Source: Oscillatoriales cyanobacterium
Lineage (GTDB): Bacteria; Cyanobacteriota; Cyanobacteriia; Cyanobacteriales; Microcoleaceae
Assembly: GCA_004292955.1 (NCBI GenBank)
Contig: RDXX01000047.1
Span: 1 to 64,000, forward strand
Direction: 5' to 3'
Length of the DNA: 64,000 nt
Within the stretch, counting starts at the first letter, position 1, and each line of letters starts with the position of its first letter. A model generated the notes under the pieces. That model was not told where the DNA came from. It made no database searches and worked only from the letters and a program-made list of their open reading frames with translations. Made by a program: the position numbers and the translations under genes. Positions 28,057-38,568 of this stretch are shown here, piece after piece.

Positions 28057-31000
28057 ATGCCAAACTCAATGTTAAATAACGATCCCTTGTGGTTCAAAGA
28101 CGCCATCATTTACGAAGTACCAATTCGCGCTTTTGCAGACAGCAATGCAGACGGCATCGGCGACTTTCGGGGACTCACAGAAAAACTAGATTACCTGCAA
28201 AACTTGGGAGTAACAGCAATTTGGGTACTGCCATTTTTTCCCTCGCCACTCCGAGACGACGGCTACGATACATCTCACTATACCACCGTCAACCCGATTT
28301 ACGGCACGTTAGACGACTTTAAAGAGCTTTTAGAAGCAGCGCACCAGCGCGGAATTCGAGTTATTATTGAGTTAATTGTCAACCACACTTCCGACCAGCA
28401 CGCATGGTTTCAGCGAGCGCGGCGCGCCCCGAAAGGCAGTAACGAAAGAGATTTTTATGTGTGGAGCGATACGCCGGACAAATATCAAGATGCTCGGATT
28501 ATTTTTCAAGATTTTGAAACTTCTAATTGGGCTTGGGATGCGGTAGCAAAAGCTTATTACTGGCACCGTTTTTATTCTCACCAACCAGATTTAAATTACG
28601 ACAATCCCGCCGTCCGCCAAGCCATCTTAGATGTGGTAGACTTTTGGTTGGAACTGGGAGTAGATGGACTGCGAATGGATGCCGTGCCTTATCTGTACGA
28701 GCGGGAAGGTACTAACTGCGAAAACCTGCCAGAAACTCACGTATTTCTCAAGCATTTGCGGCAGCACGTAGATGAGAAATTCCCGAACCGGATGCTGCTT
28801 GCTGAGGCGAATCAGTGGCCGGAGGATGCGGTTGAATATTACTCGGGTGGCGATGAATGTCACATGAACTTTCATTTCCCGCTGATGCCGCGTTTATTTA
28901 TGGCTTTGCACATGGAAGATAGCTTCCCAATTAGCGATATTCTCCAGCAAACTCCGCAGATTCCTAATAATTGTCAGTGGGCATTGTTTTTGCGGAATCA
29001 TGATGAATTGACGCTGGAAATGGTGAGCGATGAAGACCGAGATTATATGTATCGGGTTTACGCTCAAGATACTCAGGCGAGAATTAATTTGGGTATCCGC
29101 CGCCGCTTGGCTCCGCTGATGGGAAATAACCGCCGCCGCATTGAGTTGATGAATGCTTTGCTGCTGTCTCTTCCTGGTACGCCGGTGCTTTACTACGGCG
29201 ATGAGATTGGGATGGGTGATAATATCTATTTGGGCGATCGCAACGGGGTGAGAACTCCGATGCAGTGGAGTAGCGATCGCAATGCCGGTTTCAGCCGCGC
29301 TAACCCGCAGCGGCTGTACGCGCCACCAATCGTTGACCCTGAATATCACTACGAATCTGTGAACGTGGAAGCGCAGCGGGCGAATCCAAGTTCACTCTGG
29401 TGGTGGATGAAACGCTTGATTGCTGTGCGCCAGCGCTTCCAAGCATTCGGCCGCGGCACTTGCGAGTTTCTGTACCCAGAAAACCGCAAAGTTTTAGCTT
29501 TTGTTCGCACTTATCAAGACGAACACATCCTCGTAGTCGCTAATTTGTCGCGCTTCGTGCAGACGGCAGAATTAGACCTTTCTCCGTTTAAAGGTGCTGT
29601 GCCGGTGGAGATTTTCGGTCGCGCTGAGTTTCCACCTGTTGGCGAATCACCTTACTTTTTGAGTTTGAGTCCTCACACATTTTACTGGTTTACTCTTACT
29701 CCTAAACCCGAAGAATTTTCGCTGCACGGTTTTAAGACAAACTTGCCTAGTTTGGCGGTAATCGGCAATTGGAAAACCGCTTTTGTAACAAGTCAATTAA
29801 GCGAGATGCTACTCTCTCTTTTGCCAAACTATTTACGCAGCAATCGCTGGTTCATCGGTGCAGATAGGACGATTCAATCGTTGGAAATTAGTGAAATTAT
29901 TCCTGTAGAATGTCACAATGGTGCGGGAGAAGAATCTACAGTTTACATTCTGTTTGTGCTGTTGAATTATACAGAAGGTATGCCGGAAACTTACGTTTTG
30001 CCCGTAGGTTGGGAAGAGATGAAAGGCGATGCGGACGATCGCGCGATCGCACGCCTGCACTTCCCTGAAAGCAACGAAGCCGGGGTGCTATTTGATGCTG
30101 CTGGGGACAAAGGCCTGCTGAGCGCGCTGCTGGGGGCGATCGGCAATTCTCGCAGTTACAAAGGTACAGCAGGTCAACTGGTGGGAATTGCCGACATTGC
30201 ATTCAACTCAGACCAAGATTTATCGCAGCTCGAACCTCACCTGTTCAAAAAAGAACAAAGCAATACATCCGCAGCTTACGGCGATCGCTACGTCCTAAAA
30301 ATATTGCGAAAAGTCGAAGAAGGAATCAACCCCGAATTAGAAATCGGACGCTTTTTAACCGATCGCAACCCGATCCAACACTACGCTCCAATTGCCGGAG
30401 CCTTGGAATATCACACAGCCGAAAAACAAGTAATTACAGTCGGAATACTGCAAAAACTAATCCCCGACAGCAGGGACGCTTGGTCTTATACATTAGACAC
30501 GCTGCGCGACTATTTCGAGCAAGTAATGACAGTAGAAGCCAAGCATTTAGGCGATAATTTATCGACAGATCCCGAAAACTATTTACCCAGCGCTTTGACC
30601 GCACAAATGCGGCAACCAAACTCTCTAGTAGCCGATTTATCCCTAGAAATTCCGGCCTTAGCTCGCGAACTAATCGGCTCTTACTTAGCATCAGCCGAAC
30701 TTTTAGGTCAGCGGACAGCGGAACTTCACCTCGCTTTAGCTTCAGACACCGAAAATCCCGCTTTTGCTCCAGAAAACTTCACCTCATTTTACCAGCGTTC
30801 CATCTACCAACACATGAGAAATATGGCAGGAAGAACTTTGCTGCTGCTGAAAAAGCGGCTGTCAAAACTGCCGCCAGAAGCGCATAAACTAGCACAAAAT
30901 CTCCTAAACCGGGAAGAGTTGCTGATGGAACGTTTCAAGTCTATTTTGAACTTGAGAATCACGGCGGATCGAATTCGCTGTCACGGGGACTTCCATTTCG

Positions 31001-31446
31001 GACAAGTTCTTTATACAGGTAAAGACTTCGTAATTATTGATTTCGGAGGAGAACGGAATCGACCGTTAAGCGAGCGGCGGATGAAAAGATCGCCCCTGCG
31101 AGATGTGGCGGGAATGCTACAATCTTTCAATTATGCTGTTACTTTGGCACTGCGAAATGAAGTTGAAAGCGGTATGATCCGCCCTGAAAATCTTCCGGAG
31201 ATGCAGCAGTGGGCGAATGTTTGGCACCGCTGGGTCAGCCTCACTTTTCTTAACAGCTATTTGGTAACAGCAGCCGATGCCAGTTTCTTGCCAAAATCTA
31301 TACCAGAACTACAAGTTTTGCTGGATGCTTACATTTTGGAAAAAGGGGTTGCTGAGCTGGCCTACGAACTCAATTACCGCTTGGATTGGGCGGAAATTCC
31401 GCTGAAGCGGATTCTGGAATTGTTGAAATTTAATGGCAAGCCGTAG
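28057..31446 (+). CDS. treS: Trehalose synthase-maltokinase fusion (TreS-Mak)
   Basis: A 1129-residue fusion. Residues about 1-560 are a GH13 trehalose synthase with [16 protein letters not shown], nucleophile GLRMDAVPY, acid/base [11 protein letters not shown] and [11 protein letters not shown]. It interconverts maltose and trehalose. Residues about 600-1129 form a Pep2-type maltokinase with a protein-kinase-like fold: [12 protein letters not shown], catalytic-loop-like [12 protein letters not shown] and [11 protein letters not shown]. It would phosphorylate maltose to maltose-1-phosphate for GlgE-type alpha-glucan synthesis. Substrate channelling is the likely benefit of fusion. The first ATG, three codons before a second Met, has no strong Shine-Dalgarno. 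No glgE is visible in the window. Confidence 0.93.
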   Translation: MPNSMLNNDPLWFKDAIIYEVPIRAFADSNADGIGDFRGLTEKLDYLQNLGVTAIWVLPFFPSPLRDDGYDTSHYTTVNPIYGTLDDFKELLEAAHQRGIRVIIELIVNHTSDQHAWFQRARRAPKGSNERDFYVWSDTPDKYQDARIIFQDFETSNWAWDAVAKAYYWHRFYSHQPDLNYDNPAVRQAILDVVDFWLELGVDGLRMDAVPYLYEREGTNCENLPETHVFLKHLRQHVDEKFPNRMLLAEANQWPEDAVEYYSGGDECHMNFHFPLMPRLFMALHMEDSFPISDILQQTPQIPNNCQWALFLRNHDELTLEMVSDEDRDYMYRVYAQDTQARINLGIRRRLAPLMGNNRRRIELMNALLLSLPGTPVLYYGDEIGMGDNIYLGDRNGVRTPMQWSSDRNAGFSRANPQRLYAPPIVDPEYHYESVNVEAQRANPSSLWWWMKRLIAVRQRFQAFGRGTCEFLYPENRKVLAFVRTYQDEHILVVANLSRFVQTAELDLSPFKGAVPVEIFGRAEFPPVGESPYFLSLSPHTFYWFTLTPKPEEFSLHGFKTNLPSLAVIGNWKTAFVTSQLSEMLLSLLPNYLRSNRWFIGADRTIQSLEISEIIPVECHNGAGEESTVYILFVLLNYTEGMPETYVLPVGWEEMKGDADDRAIARLHFPESNEAGVLFDAAGDKGLLSALLGAIGNSRSYKGTAGQLVGIADIAFNSDQDLSQLEPHLFKKEQSNTSAAYGDRYVLKILRKVEEGINPELEIGRFLTDRNPIQHYAPIAGALEYHTAEKQVITVGILQKLIPDSRDAWSYTLDTLRDYFEQVMTVEAKHLGDNLSTDPENYLPSALTAQMRQPNSLVADLSLEIPALARELIGSYLASAELLGQRTAELHLALASDTENPAFAPENFTSFYQRSIYQHMRNMAGRTLLLLKKRLSKLPPEAHKLAQNLLNREELLMERFKSILNLRITADRIRCHGDFHFGQVLYTGKDFVIIDFGGERNRPLSERRMKRSPLRDVAGMLQSFNYAVTLALRNEVESGMIRPENLPEMQQWANVWHRWVSLTFLNSYLVTAADASFLPKSIPELQVLLDAYILEKGVAELAYELNYRLDWAEIPLKRILELLKFNGKP

Positions 31447-31519
31447 TTGATTTTTAAGTAGTGAGTAGGGTGCTTGTGGCGCACCTGGCATTAACTCGTT
31501 TCTGCTGGTATACGAATAA

Positions 31520-31650
31520 TAATTCTCTGAATTTAGTGCTGTCTCGCTCGCGATGACAGATCGCTCGCGAGACAGCACTATAATATAATTATGATGTCAC
31601 GGAATTTGACAGCTCGCGATCGGGACAGCACTATAATATGCACACCTTTG
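31520..31650. repeat. Palindromes followed by CACTATAATAT
   Basis: AGTGCTGTCTCGCTCGCGA is repeated inverted as TCGCTCGCGAGACAGCACT (about 31537-31580). A degenerate third arm ending ACAGCACTATAATATG follows near 31620-31640. Two arms are followed by TATAATAT, so they could create promoters. There is no gene in 31447-31696. Confidence 0.7.
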
Positions 31651-31696
31651 TGGAATCGCGATCGAGACTCTGACAATATATAATACGCATCTGGCA

Positions 31697-32017
31697 TTAC
31701 TTAAAATAGAGAGCTGCTTCATATAAAACTTTTTCTTGATGAGTTAACAAAGTGCAGTCAGAAAGCGGGTAAGCGACACAGGTAACAGCGTAGCCAGCTT
31801 GCAATTCTGAGGGCTTCAAAAACTTTTGTTCGCTTTGGTCGATTTCACCGCTAAGCAGTTTGGCAACGCAAGCAGAACACTCTCCTTGCTTGCATCCATT
31901 CGGCAAGCGGATGCCGGCATCTTCTGCCATATCTAGGATATACTGGTCGTCCGGTACTGCGATCGTGCGATCGAGCGATCGCTCCTCATTCACCAGCCGA
32001 ACTTGATAAACTGCCAT
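31697..32017 (-). CDS. Plant-type [2Fe-2S] ferredoxin
   Basis: A 106-residue ferredoxin from ATG 32017, with AGAGGTG just upstream; the GTG two codons earlier lies within that site. The cluster-binding motif CKQGECSAC (Cys-x4-Cys-x2-Cys) and the fourth Cys in YAVTCVAYP are present. The fold is that of photosynthetic-type ferredoxins, but the loop differs from the usual CRAGACSTC and the C-terminus is extended (LTHQEKVLYEAALYFK). It is therefore probably a minor paralogue with a specialised electron acceptor rather than the main PetF. Confidence 0.9.
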   Translation of the reverse strand: MAVYQVRLVNEERSLDRTIAVPDDQYILDMAEDAGIRLPNGCKQGECSACVAKLLSGEIDQSEQKFLKPSELQAGYAVTCVAYPLSDCTLLTHQEKVLYEAALYFK

Positions 32018-32039
32018 TTTCACCTCTGATATTATTTCC

Positions 32040-32222
32040 GACTATTAGTGCGGTTGAAACCGATTTTTGTCAAATACAATCGAGACTCGGCGGTTGAAAC
32101 CGCGTCTACACAAACGAAGTCCGCCTCCGCGGACTAAAGAATAATTGATGTTAGCTTCTTGATATCGGCGATTGAAACCTCTTCTTGTCAAACAAAGTCC
32201 GCAGCAGAGGGGGACTGAAGAA
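32040..32222. repeat. Dispersed repeat modules (CGGTTGAAACCG, AGTCCGCCTCCGCGGACT)
   Basis: It contains CGGTTGAAACC three times, ACACAAACGAAGTCCGCC with CGCGGACT, and a further degenerate AAACAAAGTCCGC copy. These are the modules seen after ftsH at 4419-4505, rearranged and partly inverted. Confidence 0.75.
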
Positions 32223-32250
32223 TAATTGATATTAGCGGAATTCTCGGCTG

Positions 32251-32898
32251 CTAGACAAGTGCTTGTTGATAATCGAGATTTTCATCCAGATAAATAGCGC
32301 GAATATCCTGCGGCAAATTTGACTCTAAAGTTTGATATCCTTTTTGCAGCAAAGCCCTAACTTGAGCGGGCGAAATAGCTTCACCTTCTGCTTGCAAATA
32401 AGCTGCAATTCGAGTTTCGCTCCAGCGGAAAGTCTGGGCCATCAACACGACTAAACGTGGCAGTGGCGCCAACAATTCTAAGGCTTGTCTGACGTAACAC
32501 CACAGGGGAGGCGAAGCGGATTGCAAAGAGTAGTGAATAGACTCAACTGGGGGTAATTCGGCTTGATTGATGCAGACAGCGGTGACATTAATCAGCCAGT
32601 TTTGGAGACTGAGATTGTCGCCATCAGGATCTTGGGTTTCGCGGCGCAAATCGAGGCCTCGGAGCTCGTGATAGATGTGCTGCCAGGTGTGGGCGAAGAG
32701 GTAATCGCCTTGTACGGGCGATCGCACGGAATGGCGGATCAGGGAGTGTACAATTTGAGCGTAGCGGCAAAAAATCGCCGTGAAGAAGCGGCCCTGATCT
32801 GGATGGTTTTGAAACAGGGTCAATAATTCCCGATCGCTGTGATGGAACAGGGATTTGACCACAGGGTGGTTGAGTTCGGAAAAAACTGGTGCTTGCAC
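32251..32898 (-). CDS. Sigma-70-family-like protein (putative ECF-type)
   Basis: A 215-residue, mostly helical protein. The N-terminal part (RELLTLFQNHP, RYAQIVHSLIRH) resembles region 2 of sigma-70-type factors. The C-terminal part (LPRLVVLMAQTFRWSETRIAAYLQ, VRALLQKGYQTLE) looks like a region-4 helix-turn-helix. From memory, similar cyanobacterial proteins are annotated as sigma-70 family factors, but the match is weak by eye. A two-helix regulator of another kind is the alternative. It is transcribed divergently from the DUF5131 gene. Confidence 0.65.
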   Translation of the reverse strand: MQAPVFSELNHPVVKSLFHHSDRELLTLFQNHPDQGRFFTAIFCRYAQIVHSLIRHSVRSPVQGDYLFAHTWQHIYHELRGLDLRRETQDPDGDNLSLQNWLINVTAVCINQAELPPVESIHYSLQSASPPLWCYVRQALELLAPLPRLVVLMAQTFRWSETRIAAYLQAEGEAISPAQVRALLQKGYQTLESNLPQDIRAIYLDENLDYQQALV

Positions 32899-32945
32899 AA
32901 TTGTTCTGTAAAGGTTTTGGGTATCAATGCTGTTGCAGCCCGATT

Positions 32946-33020
32946 CTACACTACGATCTACATTTAATGCAACTGCTTAAAAAGTGTTGATACTTAGGTC
33001 AATTTTAATTATATAATGGA
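32946..33020 (+). promoter_or_regulatory. Probable promoter, duplicated segment copy 1
   Basis: This AT-rich segment holds CTACATTTAATGCAACTGCT, a TTGATA and TATAAT at the end. A homologous segment lies before the RNase H-like gene at about 33984-34058. It is about 100 bp before the DUF5131 start. Confidence 0.5.
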
Positions 33021-33121
33021 GTTGTAGGTGATGCTGAATCAATCTAAATTGATACATATAAATTCTATGTATCCAGCGCACCTCAAAAGATAATTAGTTG
33101 TTTCAAGGGTCAAGTGTTTCT

Positions 33122-33916
33122 ATGTCTAGCATTAATACTGGTATAGAATGGTGCGATCGCACATGGAATCCAACAACTGGCTGCGATAAAGTCAGTCCTG
33201 GCTGCACCCATTGTTATGCAGAAGCATTAACAAAAAGGTTTCACACTAATTTTCCTAACGGCTTTGATTTAACACTCCATAGGAATCGCTTGGAAGAACC
33301 AAAACGCTGGCGAAAACCGAGCCGTATTTTCGTGAACTCGATGAGCGATTTATTTCATGAAGAAGTACCCATTGATTTTCTCAAAGAAGTTTTTGAGGTA
33401 ATGCGTGAAACTCCCTGGCATATATATCAAATTCTGACCAAAAGACACGAACGCCTTCGAGAAATAGCTGACAAATTAGACTGGCATGATAATATTTGGA
33501 TGGGAGTTTCTGTTGAAAATCAAAACTACGTTAACAGGATTGACTGTTTGCGACAAGTGCCAGCCAAAGTCAGATTTTTATCATGCGAACCGCTTTTAGG
33601 TAATTTAGAACTAGATTTAACAGACATTCACTGGGTAATTGTTGGCGGAGAATCTGGGGTAAAACATCGTCCCATCCAACCAGAATGGGTTGATAATATT
33701 AAGCAGCAATGTCAAGATGCTGAAGTTGCATTTTTCTTTAAGCAATGGGGAGGTAGAACACCTAAAGCTGCTGGGAGACTTCTGCATGATAAAATTTGGG
33801 ATGAGATGCCGGAAGCATGGGATAAACATCAAAGGCAATGGAATCGTTACACTTTGACAACAAGCAGAGATAGAGGACACGTCAGTGGCGTGTGCCTACA
33901 GGAATCGATTGCTTGA
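33122..33916 (+). CDS. DUF5131 (phage Gp37/Gp68-like) protein
   Basis: 264 residues from the ATG at 33122; the in-frame start at 33098 has no support. N-terminal GIEWCDRTWNPTTGC then SPGCTHCYAE gives a cluster of cysteines reminiscent of radical-SAM or zinc sites. FVNSMSDLFHE, ILTKRHERL, WMGVSVENQ and VGGESG follow, all hallmarks of DUF5131. The family is common in phages and mobile DNA, often next to three-Cys-motif partner proteins, but none is adjacent here. Biochemical function is not established to my knowledge. The flanking duplicated promoter segments suggest it was inserted. Confidence 0.88.
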   Translation: MSSINTGIEWCDRTWNPTTGCDKVSPGCTHCYAEALTKRFHTNFPNGFDLTLHRNRLEEPKRWRKPSRIFVNSMSDLFHEEVPIDFLKEVFEVMRETPWHIYQILTKRHERLREIADKLDWHDNIWMGVSVENQNYVNRIDCLRQVPAKVRFLSCEPLLGNLELDLTDIHWVIVGGESGVKHRPIQPEWVDNIKQQCQDAEVAFFFKQWGGRTPKAAGRLLHDKIWDEMPEAWDKHQRQWNRYTLTTSRDRGHVSGVCLQESIA

Positions 33917-33983
33917 GGAGTGTACTTCATCAACGTGACATCTCCTGTCTATCTATAATATGGTTTATTTTACTACTAAATAC

Positions 33984-34058
33984 ACTACAGTACAATCTAC
34001 CTTTAGTGCAAAGGCTTAAAAATTGTCAATATTTAAGTAAAATTAATTATATAATGTT
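33984..34058 (+). promoter_or_regulatory. Probable promoter, duplicated segment copy 2
   Basis: CTACCTTTAGTGCAAAGGCT, TTGTCA and ATTAATTATATAATG parallel the segment at 32946-33020. TATAAT lies about 35 bp before the start codon of the RNase H-like gene. Confidence 0.5.
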
Positions 34059-34085
34059 GAAATTTCCTGAATAAGTTATACAATC

Positions 34086-34556
34086 ATGAGCAACTTGAAA
34101 CAAGTTAGCATTTATACTCGCGGTATAACTATGGCGAGCGGTGCTGGTGGATATGGGGCAATCTTGCTGTATGAAAATTTTCGCAAGGAATTATGTGGCG
34201 GATTTCAGTTAAGTACAAATAATCGTATGGATATTATTGCTGCAATTGAAAGTCTGAAAGCACTCAAAACAAGATGTAAAGTGACGCTATACAATAACAA
34301 CGGCTACCTTGTAGATGCTATTGCCAACAATTGGGCGATTCGCTGGCAGGCTAATAACTGGAAAAATAGTGACAATAAACCTAGTGCTAACGTAGATTTG
34401 TGGGAGCAACTACTTCTATTATGTTCACAACACGATGTTGAGTTTATTAGAATTAAGCAATGTGCGGGCAACCAAAAGTATCAACGCTGCAATTATGTTG
34501 CCAGACAGGCAGCAAATCAACAAAAATTACCGGTAGATGAAGGCTATCAACCGTAA
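34086..34556 (+). CDS. RNase HI homologue lacking all catalytic residues
   Basis: 156 residues aligning over the full length with RNase HI (GGYGAILLYE, STNNRMDIIAAIESLKAL, NVDLWEQL, RCNYVARQAA, DEGYQP). The metal-binding carboxylates of E. coli RNase HI are replaced: D10 by R12, E48 by D49, D70 by N71 and D134 by N136. The catalytic His124 is replaced by C126. The reading frame is intact, so this is either a very recent pseudogene or a protein kept for RNA/DNA-hybrid binding. It should not be annotated as an active nuclease. The gene has its own probable promoter and lies convergent with the 5-oxoprolinase gene, 6 nt away. Confidence 0.85.
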   Translation: MSNLKQVSIYTRGITMASGAGGYGAILLYENFRKELCGGFQLSTNNRMDIIAAIESLKALKTRCKVTLYNNNGYLVDAIANNWAIRWQANNWKNSDNKPSANVDLWEQLLLLCSQHDVEFIRIKQCAGNQKYQRCNYVARQAANQQKLPVDEGYQP

Positions 34557-34562
34557 AACTCG

Positions 34563-37500
34563 CTACAAATAACCATAACCTCCGCCCCCCGGAGTCTCAA
34601 TGACAAACACATCCCCGGGCTGCATTTCGACACTCGCCGTACTCCCCAATTCCTCAACATTTCCATCAAATCTTTCAACATAACTCCGGCCAACTTTCCC
34701 CGCTTCACCTCCATGCAAACCACACGGAGAAATCACTCGCCTCCCCGATAAAATTCCCGCCGTCATCGCCTCCAGAAACCGCACTCGCCGCACCACTCCA
34801 TTACCGCCGCGATGACATCCATTCCCCCCGCTATTAGCCCGGATTGCAAAACTTTCTAACAACACCGGAAACCGCCATTCCAACACCTCTGGATCGGTTA
34901 AACGCGAATTAGTCATGTGAGTTTGTACCGCATCTGTGCCGTCGAAATTTGCACCAGCACCCGAACCGCCGCAAATTGTTTCATAATATTGATAGCGTCG
35001 ATCGCCAAATGTGAAATTATTCATGGTGCCCTGAGAAGATGCGATCGCACCCAGCGCACAATACAAAGCATCCGTAATATTCTGCGATGTCTCCACATTT
35101 CCCGCAACCACAGCCGCCGGATAACGCGGATTCAGCATACAGCCAGCGGGATTGATGATTTCGAGAGGCTTCAAACAGCCAGCATTCAGAGGGATATCGT
35201 CATCTACCAAGGTGCGGAAAACGTACAACACAGCCGCTTTACACACCGCAGCGGGAGCATTAAAATTGTTGAATTGTTGGGAAGAAGTGCCAGTAAAATC
35301 TATTTTTGCACTGCGCGCAGACTTGTTAATTGTAATAGCTACTTTAATTTGTCCGCCGCTATCCATCGGATAAGTAAACTCGCCATCAGTCAAAACCTCA
35401 ATTACGCGCCGCACAGATTCTTCAGCATTGTCTTGCACAAAACCCATATAAGCTTGTACTGTTTCCAAGCCGTAATGTTCTACCATCTTGACAAGTTCTG
35501 CTAAACCGCGATTGTTGGCGGCAATTTGGGCTTGCAAATCTGCGATATTTTGTGCGACATTGCGAACCGGAAAATCCCCGGCTGTCAGAATTTGTAGTAA
35601 TTCTGTTTCTCGGAATTTACCCTCGCTGACTAGCTGAAAATTGTCAAACAATACGCCTTCTTCAGTGACTATTTTACTATTGGGAGGCATGGAACCGGGA
35701 GTGATGCCGCCGATGTCGGCGTGGTGTCCCCGCGACGCAACATAAAATAAAGGAAGCGAGGAATCACGATTAAATACTGGACTAATAACGGTGATATCTG
35801 GTAAATGCGTGCCGCCATTGTAGGGATTGTTAGAAACATAAACATCGCCCGGTTTAATAGTATGACTTTGTGCTAGGATTAAAGCTGCAACACTTTCGCT
35901 CATGGAACCGAGATGCACGGGAATGTGCGGCGCGTTGGCAACTAATTGCCCGTTTGCATCGAAGATTGCACAGGAAAAGTCCAGGCGTTCTTTGATGTTG
36001 ACTGAGGAACTTGTATTTTGTAAAGTCACGCCCATTTGTTCGGCGATCGCGCGAAACAAGTTATTAAAAATTTCTAGCAAAACTGGATCTGATTTAACCG
36101 CCGATGAATGGGTTTTAACTGCATTCATCGGCGCGGATCTGCGGTTCAAAATTAAGTCATTGTTTTCGGTGATTTCGCCTTCCCAACCCGGTTCTATGAT
36201 ATTAGTTCCAGTTGCTTCGACAATCATCGCCGGGCCCGTAATGCAGTCGCCCGATCGCAAATCGTCTCTCTGATAAACAGGTGTTTCTCGCCACCCGCCA
36301 GCAACATACATTTGTACAGGCAAGATGCCTGTGCCACAAGATGGGGAAGTTGTTGATGCTTCAGCCACAGGCAAGATGCCTGTGCCACAAGATGGGGGAT
36401 TTGTTGATGCTTCAGCCACAGGCAAGATGCCTGTGCCACAAGATGGGGAAGTTGTATAATTATCAGCCACAGGCAAGATGCCTGTGCCACAAGATGGGGG
36501 ATTTGTATAATTATCAGCCACAGGCAAGATGCCTGTGCCACAAGATGGGGAAGTTGTATAATTATCAGCCACAGGCAAGATGCCTGTGCCACAAGATGGG
36601 GAAGTTGTAGAATTATCCAGTACATCCATTGTTTCTACAACTTCTACAGAAACTGCTTCTACAATTAGCGATTTTTCCGGCATAATAAAACTGTAACGCT
36701 GTCGGTGTGCTGCTTCAAAATCAGCCTGCATCTCCTCAACACTCCCAGCAAAATTCACCATCAAAACCGAATCGCTTCCCTGATATTTAAGATGCAGCTT
36801 CCTCACAACCAAAACCTCTTTCTCTCCCTCTGCGCCCTCTGCGCCTCTGCGGTTCAATTCCCCTTTTCCCTCCGCCTCCAATTGCGCTAAAATATCATGC
36901 AAATCCGCAATTAATTCAGCAGTTAATAATTGCTCGATCGCCCTTTCGCGCATAGCCCGCACATCAGCCAAACCCATACCGTAGGCGGATAACACCCCCG
37001 CGTAGGGATGAATAAACACCCGTTTCATGCCCAAACAATCGGCGATCGCACAAGCGTGTTGGCCGCCCGCACCGCCAAAACAGCACAACGTATACTCGGA
37101 AACGTCGTAACCGCGCTGAAGCGAGATTTTTTTCACCGCATTAGCCATCTTTTCCACCGCGATCGCCAAAAACCCCTCCGCCACCTGTTCCGGTGTCCTC
37201 TCGCCTCCAATTTCCCCCGCTAACTGCACGAATTTTTGCTTAACTACGTCAGAGGCGATCGGCAAATCTCCCGTCAATCCAAACACTTTCGGGAAAAAAT
37301 CAGGTTGAATTTTGCCCAACATCACATTGCAATCAGTCACCGTCAAAGGGCCGCCCTTCCGATAGCAAGCAGGGCCTGGATTTGCGCCCGCAGACTCCGG
37401 CCCGACGCGGTAGCGCGCGCCGTCAAAAAACACGATCGAACCGCCACCGGCTGCTACAGTGTGAATTGCCATCACGGGCGATCGCAATCTCACCCCAGCA

Positions 37501-38513
37501 ATTTCCGTCTCAAATTCGCGTTCGTATTCGCCGTTATAATGGGCAACATCTGTCGAAGTTCCGCCCATATCAAAGGTGATGATTTTGTCAAAACCAGCCT
37601 TTTTACTCGTTTGAACTGCACCGACAATTCCCCCAGCCGGGCCTGATAAAATACTGTTTTTTCCTTGAAATTGGGCGGCATCAACTAAGCCGCCGTTTGA
37701 TTGCATAAACATTAATTGGGGGAATTGGGCATTGGGAATTGGGCATTGGGAATTGGGCATTGGGAATTGGGCATTCCGAGGATCTACCTCAATTAACTCA
37801 CTGGTTATTTGTTCGACATATCGGCGTAAAATCGGAGATAAATAAGCATCGACAACCGCAGTATCTCCCCGCGAAACTAATTTCATTAAAGGGCTGACTT
37901 CGTGAGATACTGATATTTGACTAAAACCAATTTCTCTGGCTATTTGAGCAACTTGTTTTTCGTGTTCCGAATAGCGGTAGCCGTGCATAAAGACGATCGC
38001 ACAACTGCGAATTCCGTCATCGTAGGCTTGCTGCAAAGCCGGGATAAACTCAGGATTGACAGCAATTAACTCTTCACCTCGGGCGCTGTAACGTTCTGCA
38101 ACCTCAATAACGCGATCGTACAACATCTCGGGCAGCACAATGTGGCGGGCGAAAATATTCGGGCGATTTTGATAGCCAATTCTCAGCGCATCGCCGAAAC
38201 CTTTGGTAATTAACAGAATAGTGCGATCGCCCTTACGTTCCAGTAAAGCATTTGTCGCCACCGTCGTCCCCATTTTAATCGCTGCAATCTTGTTCGCCGG
38301 TATCGATTCCCCCGCCTCAATCCCCAAAATATCGCGAATTCCTTGCACTGCTGCATCGGTGTAGCGATCGGGATTTTCCGACAGCAGCTTGTGAATAACT
38401 AACCTACCATCAGGACTTTGGGCGACAATATCGGTAAAAGTACCACCGCGATCGATCCAAAATTGCCAGCAAGTGCGATCGGGAAAATCAACATTCATAT
38501 CTTTTTCTATCAT
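34563..38513 (-). CDS. Fused 5-oxoprolinase / hydantoinase (HyuA-HyuB) with repeat insertions
   Basis: 1316 residues. The N-terminal HyuA-like ATPase half (about 1-790) shows [23 protein letters not shown] and [11 protein letters not shown]. The C-terminal HyuB half (about 810-1316) shows [29 protein letters not shown] and [11 protein letters not shown]. Single-chain oxoprolinases hydrolyse 5-oxo-L-proline with ATP to glutamate. Three unrelated repeat insertions interrupt the HyuA half in frame: heptamer-derived [13 protein letters not shown] (about 246-268), [11 protein letters not shown] (about 549-570), and six copies of an 18-residue [10 protein letters not shown] repeat (about 631-734). 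Activity despite these is plausible only if they lie in loops. The M28 peptidase gene lies 55 nt upstream. Confidence 0.9.
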   Translation of the reverse strand: MIEKDMNVDFPDRTCWQFWIDRGGTFTDIVAQSPDGRLVIHKLLSENPDRYTDAAVQGIRDILGIEAGESIPANKIAAIKMGTTVATNALLERKGDRTILLITKGFGDALRIGYQNRPNIFARHIVLPEMLYDRVIEVAERYSARGEELIAVNPEFIPALQQAYDDGIRSCAIVFMHGYRYSEHEKQVAQIAREIGFSQISVSHEVSPLMKLVSRGDTAVVDAYLSPILRRYVEQITSELIEVDPRNAQFPMPNSQCPIPNAQFPQLMFMQSNGGLVDAAQFQGKNSILSGPAGGIVGAVQTSKKAGFDKIITFDMGGTSTDVAHYNGEYEREFETEIAGVRLRSPVMAIHTVAAGGGSIVFFDGARYRVGPESAGANPGPACYRKGGPLTVTDCNVMLGKIQPDFFPKVFGLTGDLPIASDVVKQKFVQLAGEIGGERTPEQVAEGFLAIAVEKMANAVKKISLQRGYDVSEYTLCCFGGAGGQHACAIADCLGMKRVFIHPYAGVLSAYGMGLADVRAMRERAIEQLLTAELIADLHDILAQLEAEGKGELNRRGAEGAEGEKEVLVVRKLHLKYQGSDSVLMVNFAGSVEEMQADFEAAHRQRYSFIMPEKSLIVEAVSVEVVETMDVLDNSTTSPSCGTGILPVADNYTTSPSCGTGILPVADNYTNPPSCGTGILPVADNYTTSPSCGTGILPVAEASTNPPSCGTGILPVAEASTTSPSCGTGILPVQMYVAGGWRETPVYQRDDLRSGDCITGPAMIVEATGTNIIEPGWEGEITENNDLILNRRSAPMNAVKTHSSAVKSDPVLLEIFNNLFRAIAEQMGVTLQNTSSSVNIKERLDFSCAIFDANGQLVANAPHIPVHLGSMSESVAALILAQSHTIKPGDVYVSNNPYNGGTHLPDITVISPVFNRDSSLPLFYVASRGHHADIGGITPGSMPPNSKIVTEEGVLFDNFQLVSEGKFRETELLQILTAGDFPVRNVAQNIADLQAQIAANNRGLAELVKMVEHYGLETVQAYMGFVQDNAEESVRRVIEVLTDGEFTYPMDSGGQIKVAITINKSARSAKIDFTGTSSQQFNNFNAPAAVCKAAVLYVFRTLVDDDIPLNAGCLKPLEIINPAGCMLNPRYPAAVVAGNVETSQNITDALYCALGAIASSQGTMNNFTFGDRRYQYYETICGGSGAGANFDGTDAVQTHMTNSRLTDPEVLEWRFPVLLESFAIRANSGGNGCHRGGNGVVRRVRFLEAMTAGILSGRRVISPCGLHGGEAGKVGRSYVERFDGNVEELGSTASVEMQPGDVFVIETPGGGGYGYL
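36310..36620. repeat. In-gene array of about 54-bp palindromic units
   Basis: Six tandem units each contain GCCACAGGCAAGATGCCTGT and CCACAAGATGGGG, separated by two alternating linkers (TTGTTGATGCTTCA, TTGTATAATTATCA). Unit length is divisible by three, so the host frame stays open. The core GGCAAGATGCC is a palindrome related to the array at 42600-43015. Confidence 0.92.
37709..37775. repeat. In-gene heptamer array (ATTGGGA/ATTGGGC)
   Basis: About nine ATTGGG(A/C) heptamers lie inside the HyuA half of the oxoprolinase gene. The total length keeps the frame open. It is the same unit as the array at 1-93. Confidence 0.9.
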
Positions 38514-38568
38514 CTTCTTTCTTTATTCCTTCGCGTTTTTCGCGTCTTCGCAGTTCATTAAAATAAAA

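Noticed and set aside
36224-36625. Frames with repeated ASCLWL or GILPV-type peptides on both strands
   Set aside because: They are alternative readings of the repeat array; only the oxoprolinase frame continues on both sides.
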